Under the pieces are notes generated by a model that saw nothing but the letters and a program-made list of their open reading frames with translations, was not told the DNA's origin and ran no database searches. 64,000 nucleotides of DNA, from positions 20,958,406 through 21,022,405 of the forward strand of contig OU744730.1 of NCBI GenBank assembly GCA_916613615.1, read 5' to 3'. Origin of the DNA: Steromphala cineraria. Lineage: Eukaryota; Mollusca; Gastropoda; Trochida; Trochidae. Positions within the stretch are counted from its first letter, which is position 1; every line of letters begins with the position of its first letter. This document shows, piece by piece, positions 1-12,200 of this stretch. The translations under genes were made by a program, and so were the position numbers.

Positions 1-1308
1 TTTCTAATCAGCATGAAATCATGTAGTCTTTCAGACTGGAGCTTTTAATAAGTATTTAACATATATATCAATTTATCTTTGGAGGAAAATGGTATAAATT
101 AGCAATAATGAGGTGGATATATTGCAACATTATGTCAGAAATAAATTATTAATATTAATGAAAGGCGTGCAACATTTCATCAAGAAATGAACAATGGCTA
201 ATTCGGTGTACTCAGTATAATTGAATATTTGATTGAGGGAAAAACTATAATAGTAGAAAAACGCATTATGATATTCATTTCCCTGTTGAGTGTTCGGCAG
301 CTTGATGAAGCTTTAACAGGGAGAGAGTTAACAGTGAAAGGTAAATTGGTATGTAAAACAATACAGTAATTGTATTATAAGTTAATTTGAGTAATTTTAC
401 TGTTTTGGGGGAATATGATATAATGGACTGGAACAGGATTTTCCAAAGTTTTCATCTTTAATATTCATGATAAAATTATCAAGAATTTGACCAATGATAT
501 AAGTACCAAAGTATTCACCAATCTTCATCTTGTAAATATTTGATACCTGAGAAAGTAAGTAAAAGTATAATTATGTTTGTATTAGAGCTCTGTGCTTAGC
601 TATTGTCTCAGAAGGTTATGTAACCAAAGGCAAATATGTTTGAAGTAACTTATGCAAGATAAAGCCCTTGATTGTTGCGAGATCTCCCAAGTGTGAAGGC
701 ATGTTGCCATGGTAGGCAATGATCGAGAGGACAATGTTTGCTCCTAATTACTAGAAACAGGGAATCACTCTCACGCCGGCCATAGATTTTGAAAGGTTGT
801 GTAATTGTTTGAAAAAATTAATTGAGGACAAATTCCTGGCGGGGACAGTGGATGTAGAGAGAGGAATGGCCATGTAGGCATGTAGGGTGACCATGAGACA
901 TTTCATGTAACAAGTGTCTAGCGGTCCCCTAATCAGCCGGGCCCTGCGAAATTACCCCGGTATTCCTGCTCAAACAAATCATTAACACATGGAGGAGAGA
1001 GGGATAGCCTGGCTCTCACCTCCCGGCTGGTCAGACCAAAGAAAAGTGAAAATGAGAGGTCAAAAAGTCATTTCCCATCTTAACAAAGCATCTTGCTATC
1101 CACTGCGCAACTAAGCAAGCTCTCGCCCTATAGCACCTGTAGAGGCCTTGTCTGGCCAAATTGTAATTAGTGATTTGCATACGACACGGTTGAACGAGGG
1201 CGAGACTTCTGTCCTGGACAGCGATGAGAGAGCCAGGGGTACAAGCCTCTCCCTCCTCCCTCTACTCCCTTACTTGCCTCCTCTCTCTGCTGATTAATGC
1301 TTGTTGTG
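1..1308. other. Non-coding, no gene seen
   Basis: 1-640 is AT-rich and featureless. 640-1300 has balanced composition with homeobox-like TAAT cores (for example taattagtgatttgcat near 1165) and looks like conserved or promoter-proximal DNA, but no gene or RNA is recognised. Confidence 0.4.
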
Positions 1309-1459
1309 TATAAGTAGCCTCACGCCTCGACTTGGCTGTCTCTCTAACTTCATTACGCCCTCATCGCAACTCATTTTCTTTGATTTATCCTCGGATCACG
1401 GAGCAGTGGACATAGCTGTGTGTGTGTGTATGGACTCCTCTCTCAGTTTCTTGGACAGG
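1309..1459 (+). promoter_or_regulatory. Possible TATA-type promoter and first non-coding exon
   Basis: A TATAAGTAG motif at 1309 follows a C/T-rich stretch. A strong splice donor, acagg|gtaagtaag, starts at 1460, about 120-150 nt on. The ZFHX coding exon has an acceptor with only 54 nt of leader, so upstream non-coding exons must exist, and this is one candidate. Nothing in the sequence proves the link. Confidence 0.2.
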
Positions 1460-3010
1460 GTAAGTAAGAGTCTCGACTGTTCTGCATGAGTGCCCGGGAC
1501 CTTTACATCTATAGGACCCGTGTAACCTGTACCCATCTCACGCCACTGTTACCCTTGCAGTGTTACCCTCTCGCCTGTGTTACCCACTCTCTGTTCAGCC
1601 CATTCAAGCAAAGGAAGTTTACTTTTGTGCTATCACGTCTGCTCCTTATGAAAGAAGCAGACACGTTTTTGCAGCCATTATTTACTATAACTGCCAGACT
1701 TGATTCTGGAAGTTCTCTTGGACTGCTTGAAGGAGGGGCTTGAGCTACTGGCTTCTGCTACCCATTTGGATGTTTGGGTTTCGCTAGCACTATTATATAA
1801 CGCCCCTAATCTGATTGTACATGCCTGTTAGGCATTTTACTCTTGCCAGAAACTTGAGAAAGTTCATCAGAAGGCTGGATGAACAAGCAGGCTGACAGGT
1901 ATACACACACATTTGACTGGCACAAGCTAAACTTGCCTCTGCCTCTCTGCAAAACGCTTCTGTCTACCACCATTACATCCTCAACCGATCCGGGTAAAAA
2001 AACACTTGTTCTCTCTTATCCTAACACAAGCGGCAGAGGCCCTGAACAGGTTGGCCTGTCTGCGAGGAATAAATGTTTAAATCAATACTGTATTTGACGG
2101 AATTGGTTTTGCCATGCCGTCTCCAATTCTTGGAGAAACACATGTTTGAAATTTGTTTTGTTTTATTAGATTGTGATGCCGAATAACTGACAGATATTGC
2201 TTTTGAAGTTCTTGAATTTCTTTAGTTGACTTTTTCCAACTTTAAATCTTTTGATGAAAATTTCTGTTTTATTTTTTTCTTATGCTTGTATTTGTCTTAA
2301 AACAATAATTAAACTATATTTTATTTTAGATTTTAATTAACTTTTTTGTTAATAATTTTGATATTATATTTTTTGGTTTGTTTCCGTTGCAAATCTTTTG
2401 AAGGAAATTAAAATAATCAGACTAATTAAGATTTCTAATTAAAAAAAAATGCCTCTAATGAGGAAACTCTAATTATCTGCTACGTAATGATTTTTTCGTG
2501 TAATTTGGTCTTTGTCTCTGTAAGAATAATGAGCTCAAGCAGAGTGCTAATTACCAGCATTGATTAGCAGCTCAGATTAATTATTCATGTCATTACAGGA
2601 CAGGCAGTATTTACGTTATTCTTTCAAGAGAAACAAGAACCTCAACAATCGGAACCAAGTTCCTTCATTGGATGGTTCTGTATCAATCATGCATTTGCTC
2701 TTATCTGACTTTATTTATAGAAAAATACTGTTTTTAATCAAGTTTTAGTACATTTACACATGGAAGACATGTAAGGTGGATTTGGATTTAGTTGACATTT
2801 GTGCTTGAAGTGGCCTTACAGTTCATTAATTTACTGAATTGTTTCATGCTTTCTCCATCGTTTTCAAAATATAGATTGTCAAAGTCAACGGGATAAAAAA
2901 ATAATTTATACAATTACTAAGCATATGTTTGCAGGTTTTGATAGAGAACTTAATTAAGTCAGACTTTCCACCAATACCAAATCTAGCAAATGCACATCTA
3001 TGAACCCTAA
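1460..3010. other. Non-coding, mostly AT-rich
   Basis: Short open frames at 1486-2097 have no recognisable domain. 2510-2640 has a compact, balanced-composition block with TAATTA and GATTAAT cores that resembles a conserved enhancer; the rest shows nothing. Confidence 0.4.
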
Positions 3011-3229
3011 TCACTAGAGGACTTCCCAATCAAGTTGTGAGGTAACCCTACAAGGGCCTCGTGGTGTAGGACAGGCACTTTACCGCCTCACTGCCCCAGT
3101 TGCCTGTCTGGTCCCCTGAGAGTCACCCATATTGCACCACAGTCAACATGGAGGTAGATTTGATGAGAGGACCATTCACACCAGGTCAGGGCCGGCTATC
3201 TCCAGCTATCACCCGCTGCCATTTATTGC

Positions 3230-3560
3230 CCCCTGCTGATCTCGTAACAACAGGCCAGGCGCTTACAGGGCCCTAAGGCTGCCTATCTCTGCCCCTTCTA
3301 GCACCCTCAGTGCTTACAGGGCAGGGCAGTAGCAACCCATGTCTAACCCTGTGTCCCTAGTGAGTAGTACTGTAGTGCAGGGCAGGGGTAACCTAGCAGT
3401 ACTTTAGGGCAGGGAGAAGTAACCCGTGGTCTAACCCTGTGTCCCTTTGATTCACTCCATGTAACTTATAGAACCTAGGGCAGGCCAGGGCAGGAGTTAA
3501 CCCTATGTTTTACTCCATGTCACTAGCAGGGCACAAGTAACTTAGAAGTACTTTAAACCT
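3230..3560 (+). repeat. Degenerate G-rich tandem repeat
   Basis: Recurring units of about 80-90 bp share 'gcagggcag', 'taaccctgtgtccct' and 'agtactttag' pieces, for example at 3330-3360, 3395-3450 and 3485-3555. Divergence is high, so the copy number is approximate (three to four). Confidence 0.55.
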
Positions 3561-3606
3561 GATAGTACCTCATTTTCAAAGCTCTGTGCCAATAGACCTG
3601 TGTCTT

Positions 3607-4140
3607 ATGGATCAATTGTGGTCTAATTTTTGGTCCAGTAGACCACAGACCTGCTGCTCATTGGAGCTGAGAGAGTGAAAACAAGAGGACCCTCGAGTCC
3701 CCTTATCTGCAACCATGTAGACAGGAGTTAGAGGTCATTACTCGGTCTAATCTATGGTCTCCTTCCATGGTCCAGTAGGCCACAGACCACTGCTCACTGT
3801 AGCCAAGAAGGAAAACAGTAGCACCCTCGGGTCCCTTATGAATTTGTAATTGTAATTGTATGTTTGTGTCTCGTAAGCCTTATGGCTGGGTGCTGACTTT
3901 TAACAGCTTTTTTATACTGTGATATATATATATGTACAGCATGTGACACTTAAATAAAATACTCTTCTTCTTCTTCTTCTTCCTTATCTACCCTAACAGC
4001 ACCCAAGTAGACAGGAGCTAGAGATAATTAGTCGGTCTTATCTATGGTCTCCTTCCATGGTCCAGTAGACCACAGACCACTGCTCACTGGAGCCGGCAAG
4101 AGAACAGTAGCACCCTCCGGTCCCTTATCTGCTCAATGAG
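3607..4140 (+). repeat. Three-copy tandem repeat (ggtccagtag...cacagacc unit)
   Basis: Copies near 3607-3720, 3720-3839 and 4000-4140 share 'tggtccagta(g)gaccacagacc', 'tgctcactg' and 'gtagacaggag'. The third copy is separated from the second by the insertion at 3840-3981. Confidence 0.7.
3840..3981 (+). mobile_element. Retroposed 3' tail (LINE/SINE-like) inserted in tandem repeat
   Basis: 142 bp ending in aataaaatact followed by a (ctt)n run, flanked by the direct repeat CCTTAT (3834-3839 and 3982-3987). A poly(A)-like signal plus short tandem tail and target-site duplication indicates target-primed retroposition of a severely 5'-truncated element. Confidence 0.6.
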
Positions 4141-4585
4141 ACAGTAGCTGGTGATGAAGCTGGGAGCCGTGTCACTGAGGGAAGCTCGAATCTTGCTCAC
4201 CGACAAGTGTAGGGTTTTAAAAAAACATAACTGTAAACACACTCCGACTAAAATATTATTGTAGGTGGTCCTGGCACGGGATGTAGGAAGATAGATGAAG
4301 CCTAGCGGAGAGCGGGGAGGGATGCTGGCTGACTGCAGTGATGCTGGAGGATGGGGGACTGGGAATGGGGATAGGGAAAAGAGTGAAGGGAACACTCGAG
4401 GGGAACTTTGTACTGGGATAGAGGGAAAGATTAGGAGTTGCTTTGGGTATGGAGAAGAAGATGAAGGGATGGGATATAGATGTGAATTAGTATAGAGATA
4501 AGGGTAGAGAGAAGGATGTGTATGGGTGTAGAGAGAAAGATGAGGGATATGAAAGATTGAGGAATGTAAGTGCTAGACTAACATA
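4141..4585 (+). other. Purine-rich non-coding stretch
   Basis: About 4310-4565 is strongly G/A-rich on this strand (gggatgg, gagagaaag motifs). The short open frame across it is low-complexity and not credible as a gene. Confidence 0.5.
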
Positions 4586-4587
4586 TA

Positions 4588-4684
4588 GTCCCTGAAAAAA
4601 AGTGTTTTTTTTACTTAAATTTTAATTTCAAATATTTGATACTAAAATAAAAAGGAGCCCTGAACAATTCTTAATTTCAGGGAC
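4588..4684. mobile_element. 97 bp MITE, TA-flanked
   Basis: TA|GTCCCTGAAA ... TTTCAGGGAC|TA: perfect 10 bp terminal inverted repeats with TA on both sides (4586-4587, 4685-4686). The interior is AT-rich. Confidence 0.65.
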
Positions 4685-5548
4685 TAACCCAATCTGCAGG
4701 GCTAAAGAATGTGGGAATTTTTCTTATCTTGTTACTTGTCAGAGCCACACTCTGTTTACACTCCATCAGTCCTCAGCTGGCCGATTTATGACCTCTGCTG
4801 GCCCTTAACAAAACATTCTCGAGTTCCTTACTCTGTTCCTTGGCCTGCCACTTTTATTGGGGCTCTATATTAACACTGTCTCAGGCTTGTAGTAGAATTG
4901 ACTCAGTCATGAAACTAGAGGGAAGCAGATGGCAGAACCAACAAGAACTCCAACAAAATTATCAAAATCCTTGAATTTATCTCCAAAGTCTATAAATGGC
5001 ATTTGTATCATATGTGGACTTTTTATTGATACAACATACAGGAGAAAGCTGTATATAGGAAGTAAGAAGACAGAAATTTGTCTCCTCATTGAAAAGGTTC
5101 TGAACATCTCTATACTAAGAGAATGTTCATCACATACAGCATGTAGGAAATGTGTTACCAATGTTACAAAAACGGACAGTCTTTTAACTCTGCTGTTGTC
5201 ATCATACAAAGCAACAACATCACAGTTGTATGGGACCCATGGACGGGATGTGACTAAGAGACTCAGTTGAAGAATCTTCATCAAAGGAATCACGACGAAA
5301 GACTTTATTCCAAGATTCTGGCCCTGAATTGTGTGAACCATTGAATCAAACAAGTACAGTGACAAGCACAAGAGAACCTGACGGATTGAGGGTATGTACA
5401 GTGCATTTCAACAATAACTGTAGTATCGCTTTATTGTTAGTAACTTTGGAAAATATAATAAATTTCCTGATTTAAATATATGTGAGTGTGTTTCAAATGA
5501 TGACATAATCAATTAAGAACAAACACTTCTATTGCTTAATTACTCTTA

Positions 5549-5885
5549 GTGTCCAAAAACAAATGCTACCAAGTTTTTAACATTGTCTTAAAAAACTGTT
5601 ACCTGATAGAGTGTACGAATTTGACAAGCATATGACTTGTGAAGTAAAATATGCTTTGGATATTGGGTCTCTTTATACGCACATCGAGTGAATAAATCCC
5701 ATTTTCAATTTTTTTTTCCACAGAATGTTTAACATTTGAGTTTAGAATTAGTAAAGTAAGCTTGTTTCTCGCAAACACTAAAAGATAATGTTTCAAAATT
5801 GGTTTAGGTAAGTTCACTTCAAATTCAAGAGAATTGATGAATATCGTGTCAATCACTAATGTAAGGCATAGTTTCTTTTGGACAC
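5549..5885. mobile_element. MITE in transposase intron, TA-flanked
   Basis: Starts TA|GTGTCCAAAA and ends TTTTGGACAC|TA, with further imperfect inverted matching inward, for a length of 337 bp. TA duplication suggests a Tc1/mariner-type or related transposase. Its inner TIR (TCCAAAAGAAAC) is shared with the element at 62484-62709. Confidence 0.65.
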
Positions 5886-7198
5886 TAGTTAAATTGTTAC
5901 CATAACTTTACAATAGTCCTGTTTCTAGTTCTTACTAAAACTATTATTTGATACAGTCAAACAGTAAAAATTCCAAACAAAAATCTCCCAATTAATTGTT
6001 TGACCAAGAAGCATAATAGTTATTTACGTTGTTTTATATGAGCATTTTAGTTCATAACAGCAAATTAAACCATTGGATCATGATCATTCCAATAATTCTT
6101 ATAAATTATGTTTATTAAACAAATTGTTTACATTCAATTTATAGTTTTATGATAGTCGGTCATTTTATAATAATATTTGTTTATTAGAGTAAGATAACGT
6201 TTGGTTCTTTTCATTATCAACTTGCAGTAGAATATCTAATATCTATCAGCCAAAAAGTCAAAACTGCAAAATCTCAATGTTTTATGAGTTTATCCATATA
6301 ACCAAATAATCATCAAATAGTTTTGTCCATATTGTTCAGCAATGTTTATGTTAGGTTAGAGTTATTATGCATGTTTACACATGTATGAATGTGTACTAGT
6401 CTCCAGACTGGATTCTCAACATTCATGCTCTTAACAGTGTATTATGATTAATACACTATGAATTGTTAATATCTATGGTGTTATAGGAAGGTGTTCTAAA
6501 ACTAGTCCTGGAAAAAGTCCTGTAGTTACCGGTACATAGGAAAATAAATAAAATTGATAAAAGTATTGTAACACACTATCATTGTCAATAATACTGCCAG
6601 ATGTTTTTTATATGTATAAATCAGATATAAGTGTCATCTTAATAAATATGGACTCTATAATCTAGATGTTTGAAATATGTTTGTGATATAATCTGACATG
6701 ATCATTTTTAGATATCATAACACCTGAGCGTTTAACTCATGTAATGGAATCTTTGTAAATTCTTTAAAAAGAATATTCCCTATGTTATCCCGGGGAAAAA
6801 CCAAAGAAATTGAGTCACATTAACCTGATAAATGAACGGAAGTGAAACGTCACTAGTTAGACATCAATGTACTTTTAAAGTCACGACTCTGAAAAACTCA
6901 CAAACTAAATTAATATGAAGATATATTCAGTGGTAACTGTAATGGCCCCTCAAAATCAATGAAAAGAATTTAATCAACGGATTACTATCAAAAGAATCAT
7001 AATATTTCAAAATCATATGATGACAGCCTTTACATGAATATAACTGTTTAAATTAGTTATGCCATTTTCTATTGCGAGTGGTTTTCCTATTTTGCAAAAA
7101 AGAAGACGATTTGTTTGAAATTCAAGTTGGGAACACAACTGGTTTGTAACATAACTTTGCCATAGCATTACTTTTTTAGATTTGAATCAAGGGGTGTT

Positions 7199-7220
7199 CC
7201 CCCCCCCCCCCCCCCCCCCC
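7199..7220 (+). repeat. Poly(C) homopolymer, 22 nt
   Basis: Twenty-two consecutive C in an AT-rich intron. Such runs are prone to length errors in sequencing, so the true length is uncertain. Confidence 0.9.
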
Positions 7221-9271
7221 ATTTGTATCATCATGTATATAGAGTATTGCGGAATATGTATAATAATGCTTTGGTTTTCTCCTATTATATTCCAAAATTC
7301 TCTATAATGAGATGATGAACAGATGTACATCTATATCAAAATATGATAAACAAATGGATTATTCAATATTTTATTGACACTAACTTCTGAAACAAACATT
7401 TAACCAAGACATTTGATATTTCAGGTGACAGTTTGTTTACAAGATGGAGTAACACGGAGTGTGCTTGATAACCTTGGACCTATTGCCTCCGCACTGACCA
7501 CATCTGATTACAAGTACCTGTCAGAAGTTATTTTTCAATGTCCGGATCTTCAAAAATACCTCATCGAAAATACTTGCCATCTAATTCAAACAGAAATATC
7601 TGAGTTATGTGCAAAACATAACAAATCCCTTTTGAGACAGACTGATTCTGAAAGTCTCTTACACCTCTCATTTGAAGATATCTCCAATGAATTAAAGCAG
7701 AAGACGCCTACTTTTTGGACAATTCTTCAGGTGTTCACTTCAAATCCATCTCTTCAAAGAAACAAGCGCAAAAACAATGAAACTTTATTGCCTGCCATTG
7801 TAACATCTGCTTCAAAATTGATATCAGCATACAACCGGGATTTAAATGCTTTACAGCATTTAAACAGCATTCTTCTCTCAAAAGGAGGAGCAAAGAAATC
7901 ATTGTTTCAAAGGTTCAGTGCGACGGGAGATTGCTGCGCTTACAATGCCTCGACAAATGACATTGAGAATTTTTCCAAAGATTGGAACAAAGATGTCCTC
8001 GATTGGAAGACACAGTGTGAAAAGGACCATCTTCAAGAGAAGGCACTTTTACACAACATACACATCTTAAAAGAAACGGCTGAAATTGATGCTTCGCCAG
8101 ATATAGTTCTACTTCTAGACGAAGCAGCAAAAACACTGGTATGCATCCTGGATTTTACTTTGTTGGAGACAACGTGGACTTTTATACAAAAGTTCGTCAT
8201 ATGACATCAATGAACCAGAACAAAAGTCAGCACATGTTCCAGATATGTGCTTACATGAACCGTGTAAGCGGCAATCATTTAGACAACCTCCATCCTAAGA
8301 ATGACCCTGACAAAGTAAACTTTTCTGAATTCATCCCATCTCCAAGTGATCAATCAGCTGTCAGGAAGGAGCTTACTCTCCTGGTTGCCTGGAAGTGGAC
8401 AGAATTCATTCCAAGCCTGTTCAGTTTTTCCTCTGTCCTGCCAGATTTCATATGCCATAGGTATATGAAGGAGATGAAAGTAAAATCAAGCAGAAGAAAT
8501 CTATTGCAATAAAGTGTATGCAAGACCAAAATCACTAAGAAAACATGAAGCACGTGTTCATCAGCATCCGGATCCTGTACACAACCCGGACGGGATGACT
8601 TCTTCCACGAAAGCTCCACAAAAGGGAACAGTGTATGACTACACAAAGTTGTGTCTGACATTGGGACTTTTTAGACTCAATCATAATGATGCAATCAAAA
8701 TGGGGGATGGTGAGAGAATGATGCGTATTGCAAAGTATTTCTGCCTTTATTACAAGGCCTGTAAGTGCCCCAAATATGCATTTGGTATGCTTGAGACAAC
8801 AGCCCAGGCTCAGGTTCTTCTCTCTGAAAGACAAGCAGAACGACTGGTATGGAACAGGACAGTAAACCACCAAGGAAAGCCAGACACAAACCATCCAAAT
8901 GATCTGGACATTGAACATTGCAACAAAGTTTTCAAAGAGCAAGTTCACACCTACAGAGGCAAATACACCGAGAAAACTATTCTACGTGTGAGCCGCAGCG
9001 CACTCACAACAGACAGAATATGCAAACATTTTGACAGGTTGGCCAATGTTCGACACAATGCTGGAAAGCATACAAAAGGAGATTTCTCAGAAGACATCTT
9101 GTGTCTTGTTGACCAATTACATAAACGGGGAAATGTGTACATTCAGGATGATAGAAGTAATGAACACTTTTCAAACTTGCAAAATCCCCTTGACACACTT
9201 GACATGGAGACAGTGCAATTTTGGATATCTGAGAGCCTGAAGACCTTCAGAAGGAGACTATTCTATGAGAT

Positions 9272-12200
9272 TTAATCAGACTCAGAGCTGTATAGAAGCA
9301 CAATCCGTTTGTGTAGGCGGACAGATTCTATGTCACTGTCAGAAGAGTCTCTTGAGCTATCCCTGCTACTGCTGCTGCTACTACTACAACTTGAATTGTG
9401 GGATGATAGTATGGAGTTCATTATGAGTGAAGTGTCTCCTTTGCAAGTGTTGTCGCATTGACATTCCTCAAGACATTCACATCCACATTTGCATCTTGAA
9501 GCACATCTGTCACAACATGCATGTAACGGTGTCACTAGTGAAGGAACAGTGTCAAAATGTTTTATCAACTGCAAGCGTCGACATGTTGATTGGTCCTTGC
9601 AGTACTGCTTCATACAGGGCTGTATGATCCCTTTTCCTGAGAGACATCTCTTGTATTTGATAAGAATAGCATTTGCCTGAGAATCATGATTTCTCCCACA
9701 CCTTCCTGTTTCCTGGATATAATCCTCAACATCGTCAGCTGGTCCATAGTGTATGACATCATCAACCCCTTTAATATCTAAGCCCATGCTAAAGGACGTT
9801 GACACTAAAACAACACGCTTTATCCCGTTTGGATCCATGTAGGAGGTGCAAATGCTTTCCTTGACTTCTTCATCTGTCTTGGAATGAAACATGTCAAAGA
9901 GTCTATTTCTGTCATCATTTGGTCCATCTTCCTTGTAATCTATATAGGCTCTTTTCCCCAGTGTGTATCGTAGATGTGAATAGAGTTCTCCAATATGATG
10001 TGTTCTTCGAAAAAATATTATCATACGAGGACAATCCCTTCCCTTTGCTAAGAGAAGACTGGTAAGCCAACTGAAGTCTTCAACAACTCTTCCTGATGCT
10101 TCACACATCCAATACTTTATGTTCTCTTTGTTAGGACTCACAATGATTTTTTCACATTTCTGCATTCCTAATTTGTTGAGAATAATCGCCTGAGTCTTCA
10201 GAGATGCAGTGGCAGTCAATGCAATCATTGGTACAGAGGTCAGTGATCTCAATTCACCCAGTTGACTGTAGAAAGGCCGGAATGGTGCTTTTTTCTTGTT
10301 TTTTGAAACACCACTGAAAAATGAAATTTTCATGAGTTCAGTATTGTCAAATTTGGAAATATTATATGATTACAGGCCCATAGAGAAAAAGGGATTGAGC
10401 AAATTCCACTTTTTTAAAAATCAGTGTTGAATGAGGAAATATTTTTTATGCTCAAAATTTTTTTATGTATCTTACAAATCATCGCTTTGTAAAATTATCC
10501 CCATGAGCCATTATTTGTTGTGTTTGGAATGAGTAAACCTTGAAAATATTAGGGGGCCGAGGCTATGGGCCTGTACTGTATGTAATAGATAACTAGTAAC
10601 ATTTATGTTTTGTTTTTGTTTTTGAATTTGTGAAAATATTTTTACTTAGCTTTTATATGCATACAAATAAATGTCTTGTATTTACATTTTTCTCATTGGT
10701 ACAATTATGCAATGTTGAGTTTTGATTTTATCTGCATTTGATAATCCTTCTATAGTGTTTCTATGACTAATAATATGGTAAGTTAGGTATGAAATAATAT
10801 GATCAATATTCAGTGCTTGTAAAAATCTCAATGCAACAAAAGGTAACACTATGTATCCATATGTGCATTATTAACAGACAAATGTATATTACCTGCGTAG
10901 CATTATATACACCACAACTAACTTAATTAGGCCTTCCCCATTGTTTTAACAGAAAATGATTCTGATTATTAACAATACAATTAGGCTTTTTCGATGGAAC
11001 TATCGAAATGAAATAGGATAGAAATGAAAACTTCACTCGGCTTATGTTTCATTGTCTTTGGATGACCGTTTCAACAACAGCTTGGTATATTTATTCACAA
11101 TCCTAGTTACCTTATGATTAAAAATGAGAGTCAATATGTTTTGTTGCAATGTGATAATTATCATTCTCTTGACTGAAATGATGCTTTTTAATAATTGACC
11201 TTGTAGCAAAATTTTTTTGTTGAAGCAGAATGAACCTTCAAAATCCCCGAATTGTGGATCTATGTAATGAAATGAAAATACCTTATGTAAGTGTTTGATC
11301 AACAAATTCATCTTACACACAGAAATATTGCAAAAACATATAACTGAGAATTGAACGTCAAACAAGCCTCTTATCATGCGTGATAAAAAAAAATTTAGGG
11401 AATGTTATCTATTATAGATCAAAAATGTTATTTTTTGTCTTAAAAATCCAGTTTATTGGGTACTCTTTCCTAATGACAATTATTTCAGTTTTATCACATT
11501 TTCCCTCATATTTTCATTATGTTTGCATATTAAGGATTTTAAGTCCAATTAGATAATATATCTTAAACCAATTCTTATATCCGAAGTGGTCAATGCATCA
11601 AATTAATCAAAATACCCCTATACTATCCATATAGTAATTAAGTTTTTTGTATACATTGTATATATACTTATAGGTAATGGTAATTAATCATCAAAATATA
11701 AAGCATGACTTGTCTATCCAATGAAATATAAAGCCCATGACATTTGAAAATATTCGATTAAAATGAATTTAGAACTTAATTTCAAACTTTTGTTTTTGTT
11801 AACTTACAATTTCGGAATGCAGTGGGCTTCATCAATGAAGATTGCCTTGAGGTGATGTCCTTTGTCGAGATCAGTCACAAGGTTCCGATATTTTCCAAGA
11901 ATTGATTCAGGGCTAGTGAAAATGATGTCTGCTTCACCATCCCTCACATCTTCTACGGATAATTTCTCAATCGTGGACACAAGGCTGTCATCAAGTGTGT
12001 CCTTACATTCATTCATTTCGTTAAGGTACACAGCTCTTAATCCTAATGACAAGCATTTCTCAGTTTGAGATTTCATTAAGGCTACAAGGGGAGATACAAC
12101 AATTACTGTCGCCGTATCTGTATCACCCATTGCCTTAAAAAGAAAAGGAGACAGTTCAAATGTCAGCGATTTTCCACTACCTGTTGGTGAACAAAATAGG

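Larger units (their letters stand above)
5392..7424 (+). other. Intron of the transposase-like gene
   Basis: The donor gtatgt at 5392 and acceptor ttgatatttcag ending at 7424 join frames cleanly. The 2 kb intron is AT-rich and carries a TA-flanked MITE (5549-5885) and a 22-cytosine run (7199-7220). No coding is seen. Confidence 0.5.
4929..9275 (+). pseudogene. Transposase-like gene (DUF6589-type), frameshifted
   Basis: Exon 1 (4929-5391) starts with ATG. It encodes an N-terminal Cys pair (CIIC), about 40 residues, and then HTACRKC, a layout like a ZAD-type zinc domain. The frame shifts by +1 near 5250, then ends at donor gagg|gtatgt. Exon 2 starts at 7425 after acceptor gatatttcag and joins in phase 0. 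It reads to a second break near 8135-8145, where the frame changes to give HPGFYFVGDNVDFYTK, like the GDN(I/V)D segment of DUF6589 proteins. A third disruption lies at about 8490-8515. The C-terminal part (8514-9275) holds LVWNRTVNHQGKPDTNHPNDLDIEHCNK, in pieces similar to the W-R-VN-G-DL-EH-N motif of DUF6589. The stop is at 9273-9275. Catalytic residues cannot be assigned with certainty. Confidence 0.6.

Noticed and set aside
4084..4395. 103-codon minus-strand frame at the purine-rich block
   Set aside because: It comes from low-complexity purine/pyrimidine bias with no domain; not credible as a gene.
4907..5371. 154-codon minus-strand frame over the first transposase exon
   Set aside because: It lies opposite the zinc-type coding sequence, has no domain and is explained as an antisense shadow.
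8350..9198. Several minus-strand frames over the transposase C-terminus
   Set aside because: They are antisense to the DUF6589-like segment and lack recognisable motifs.
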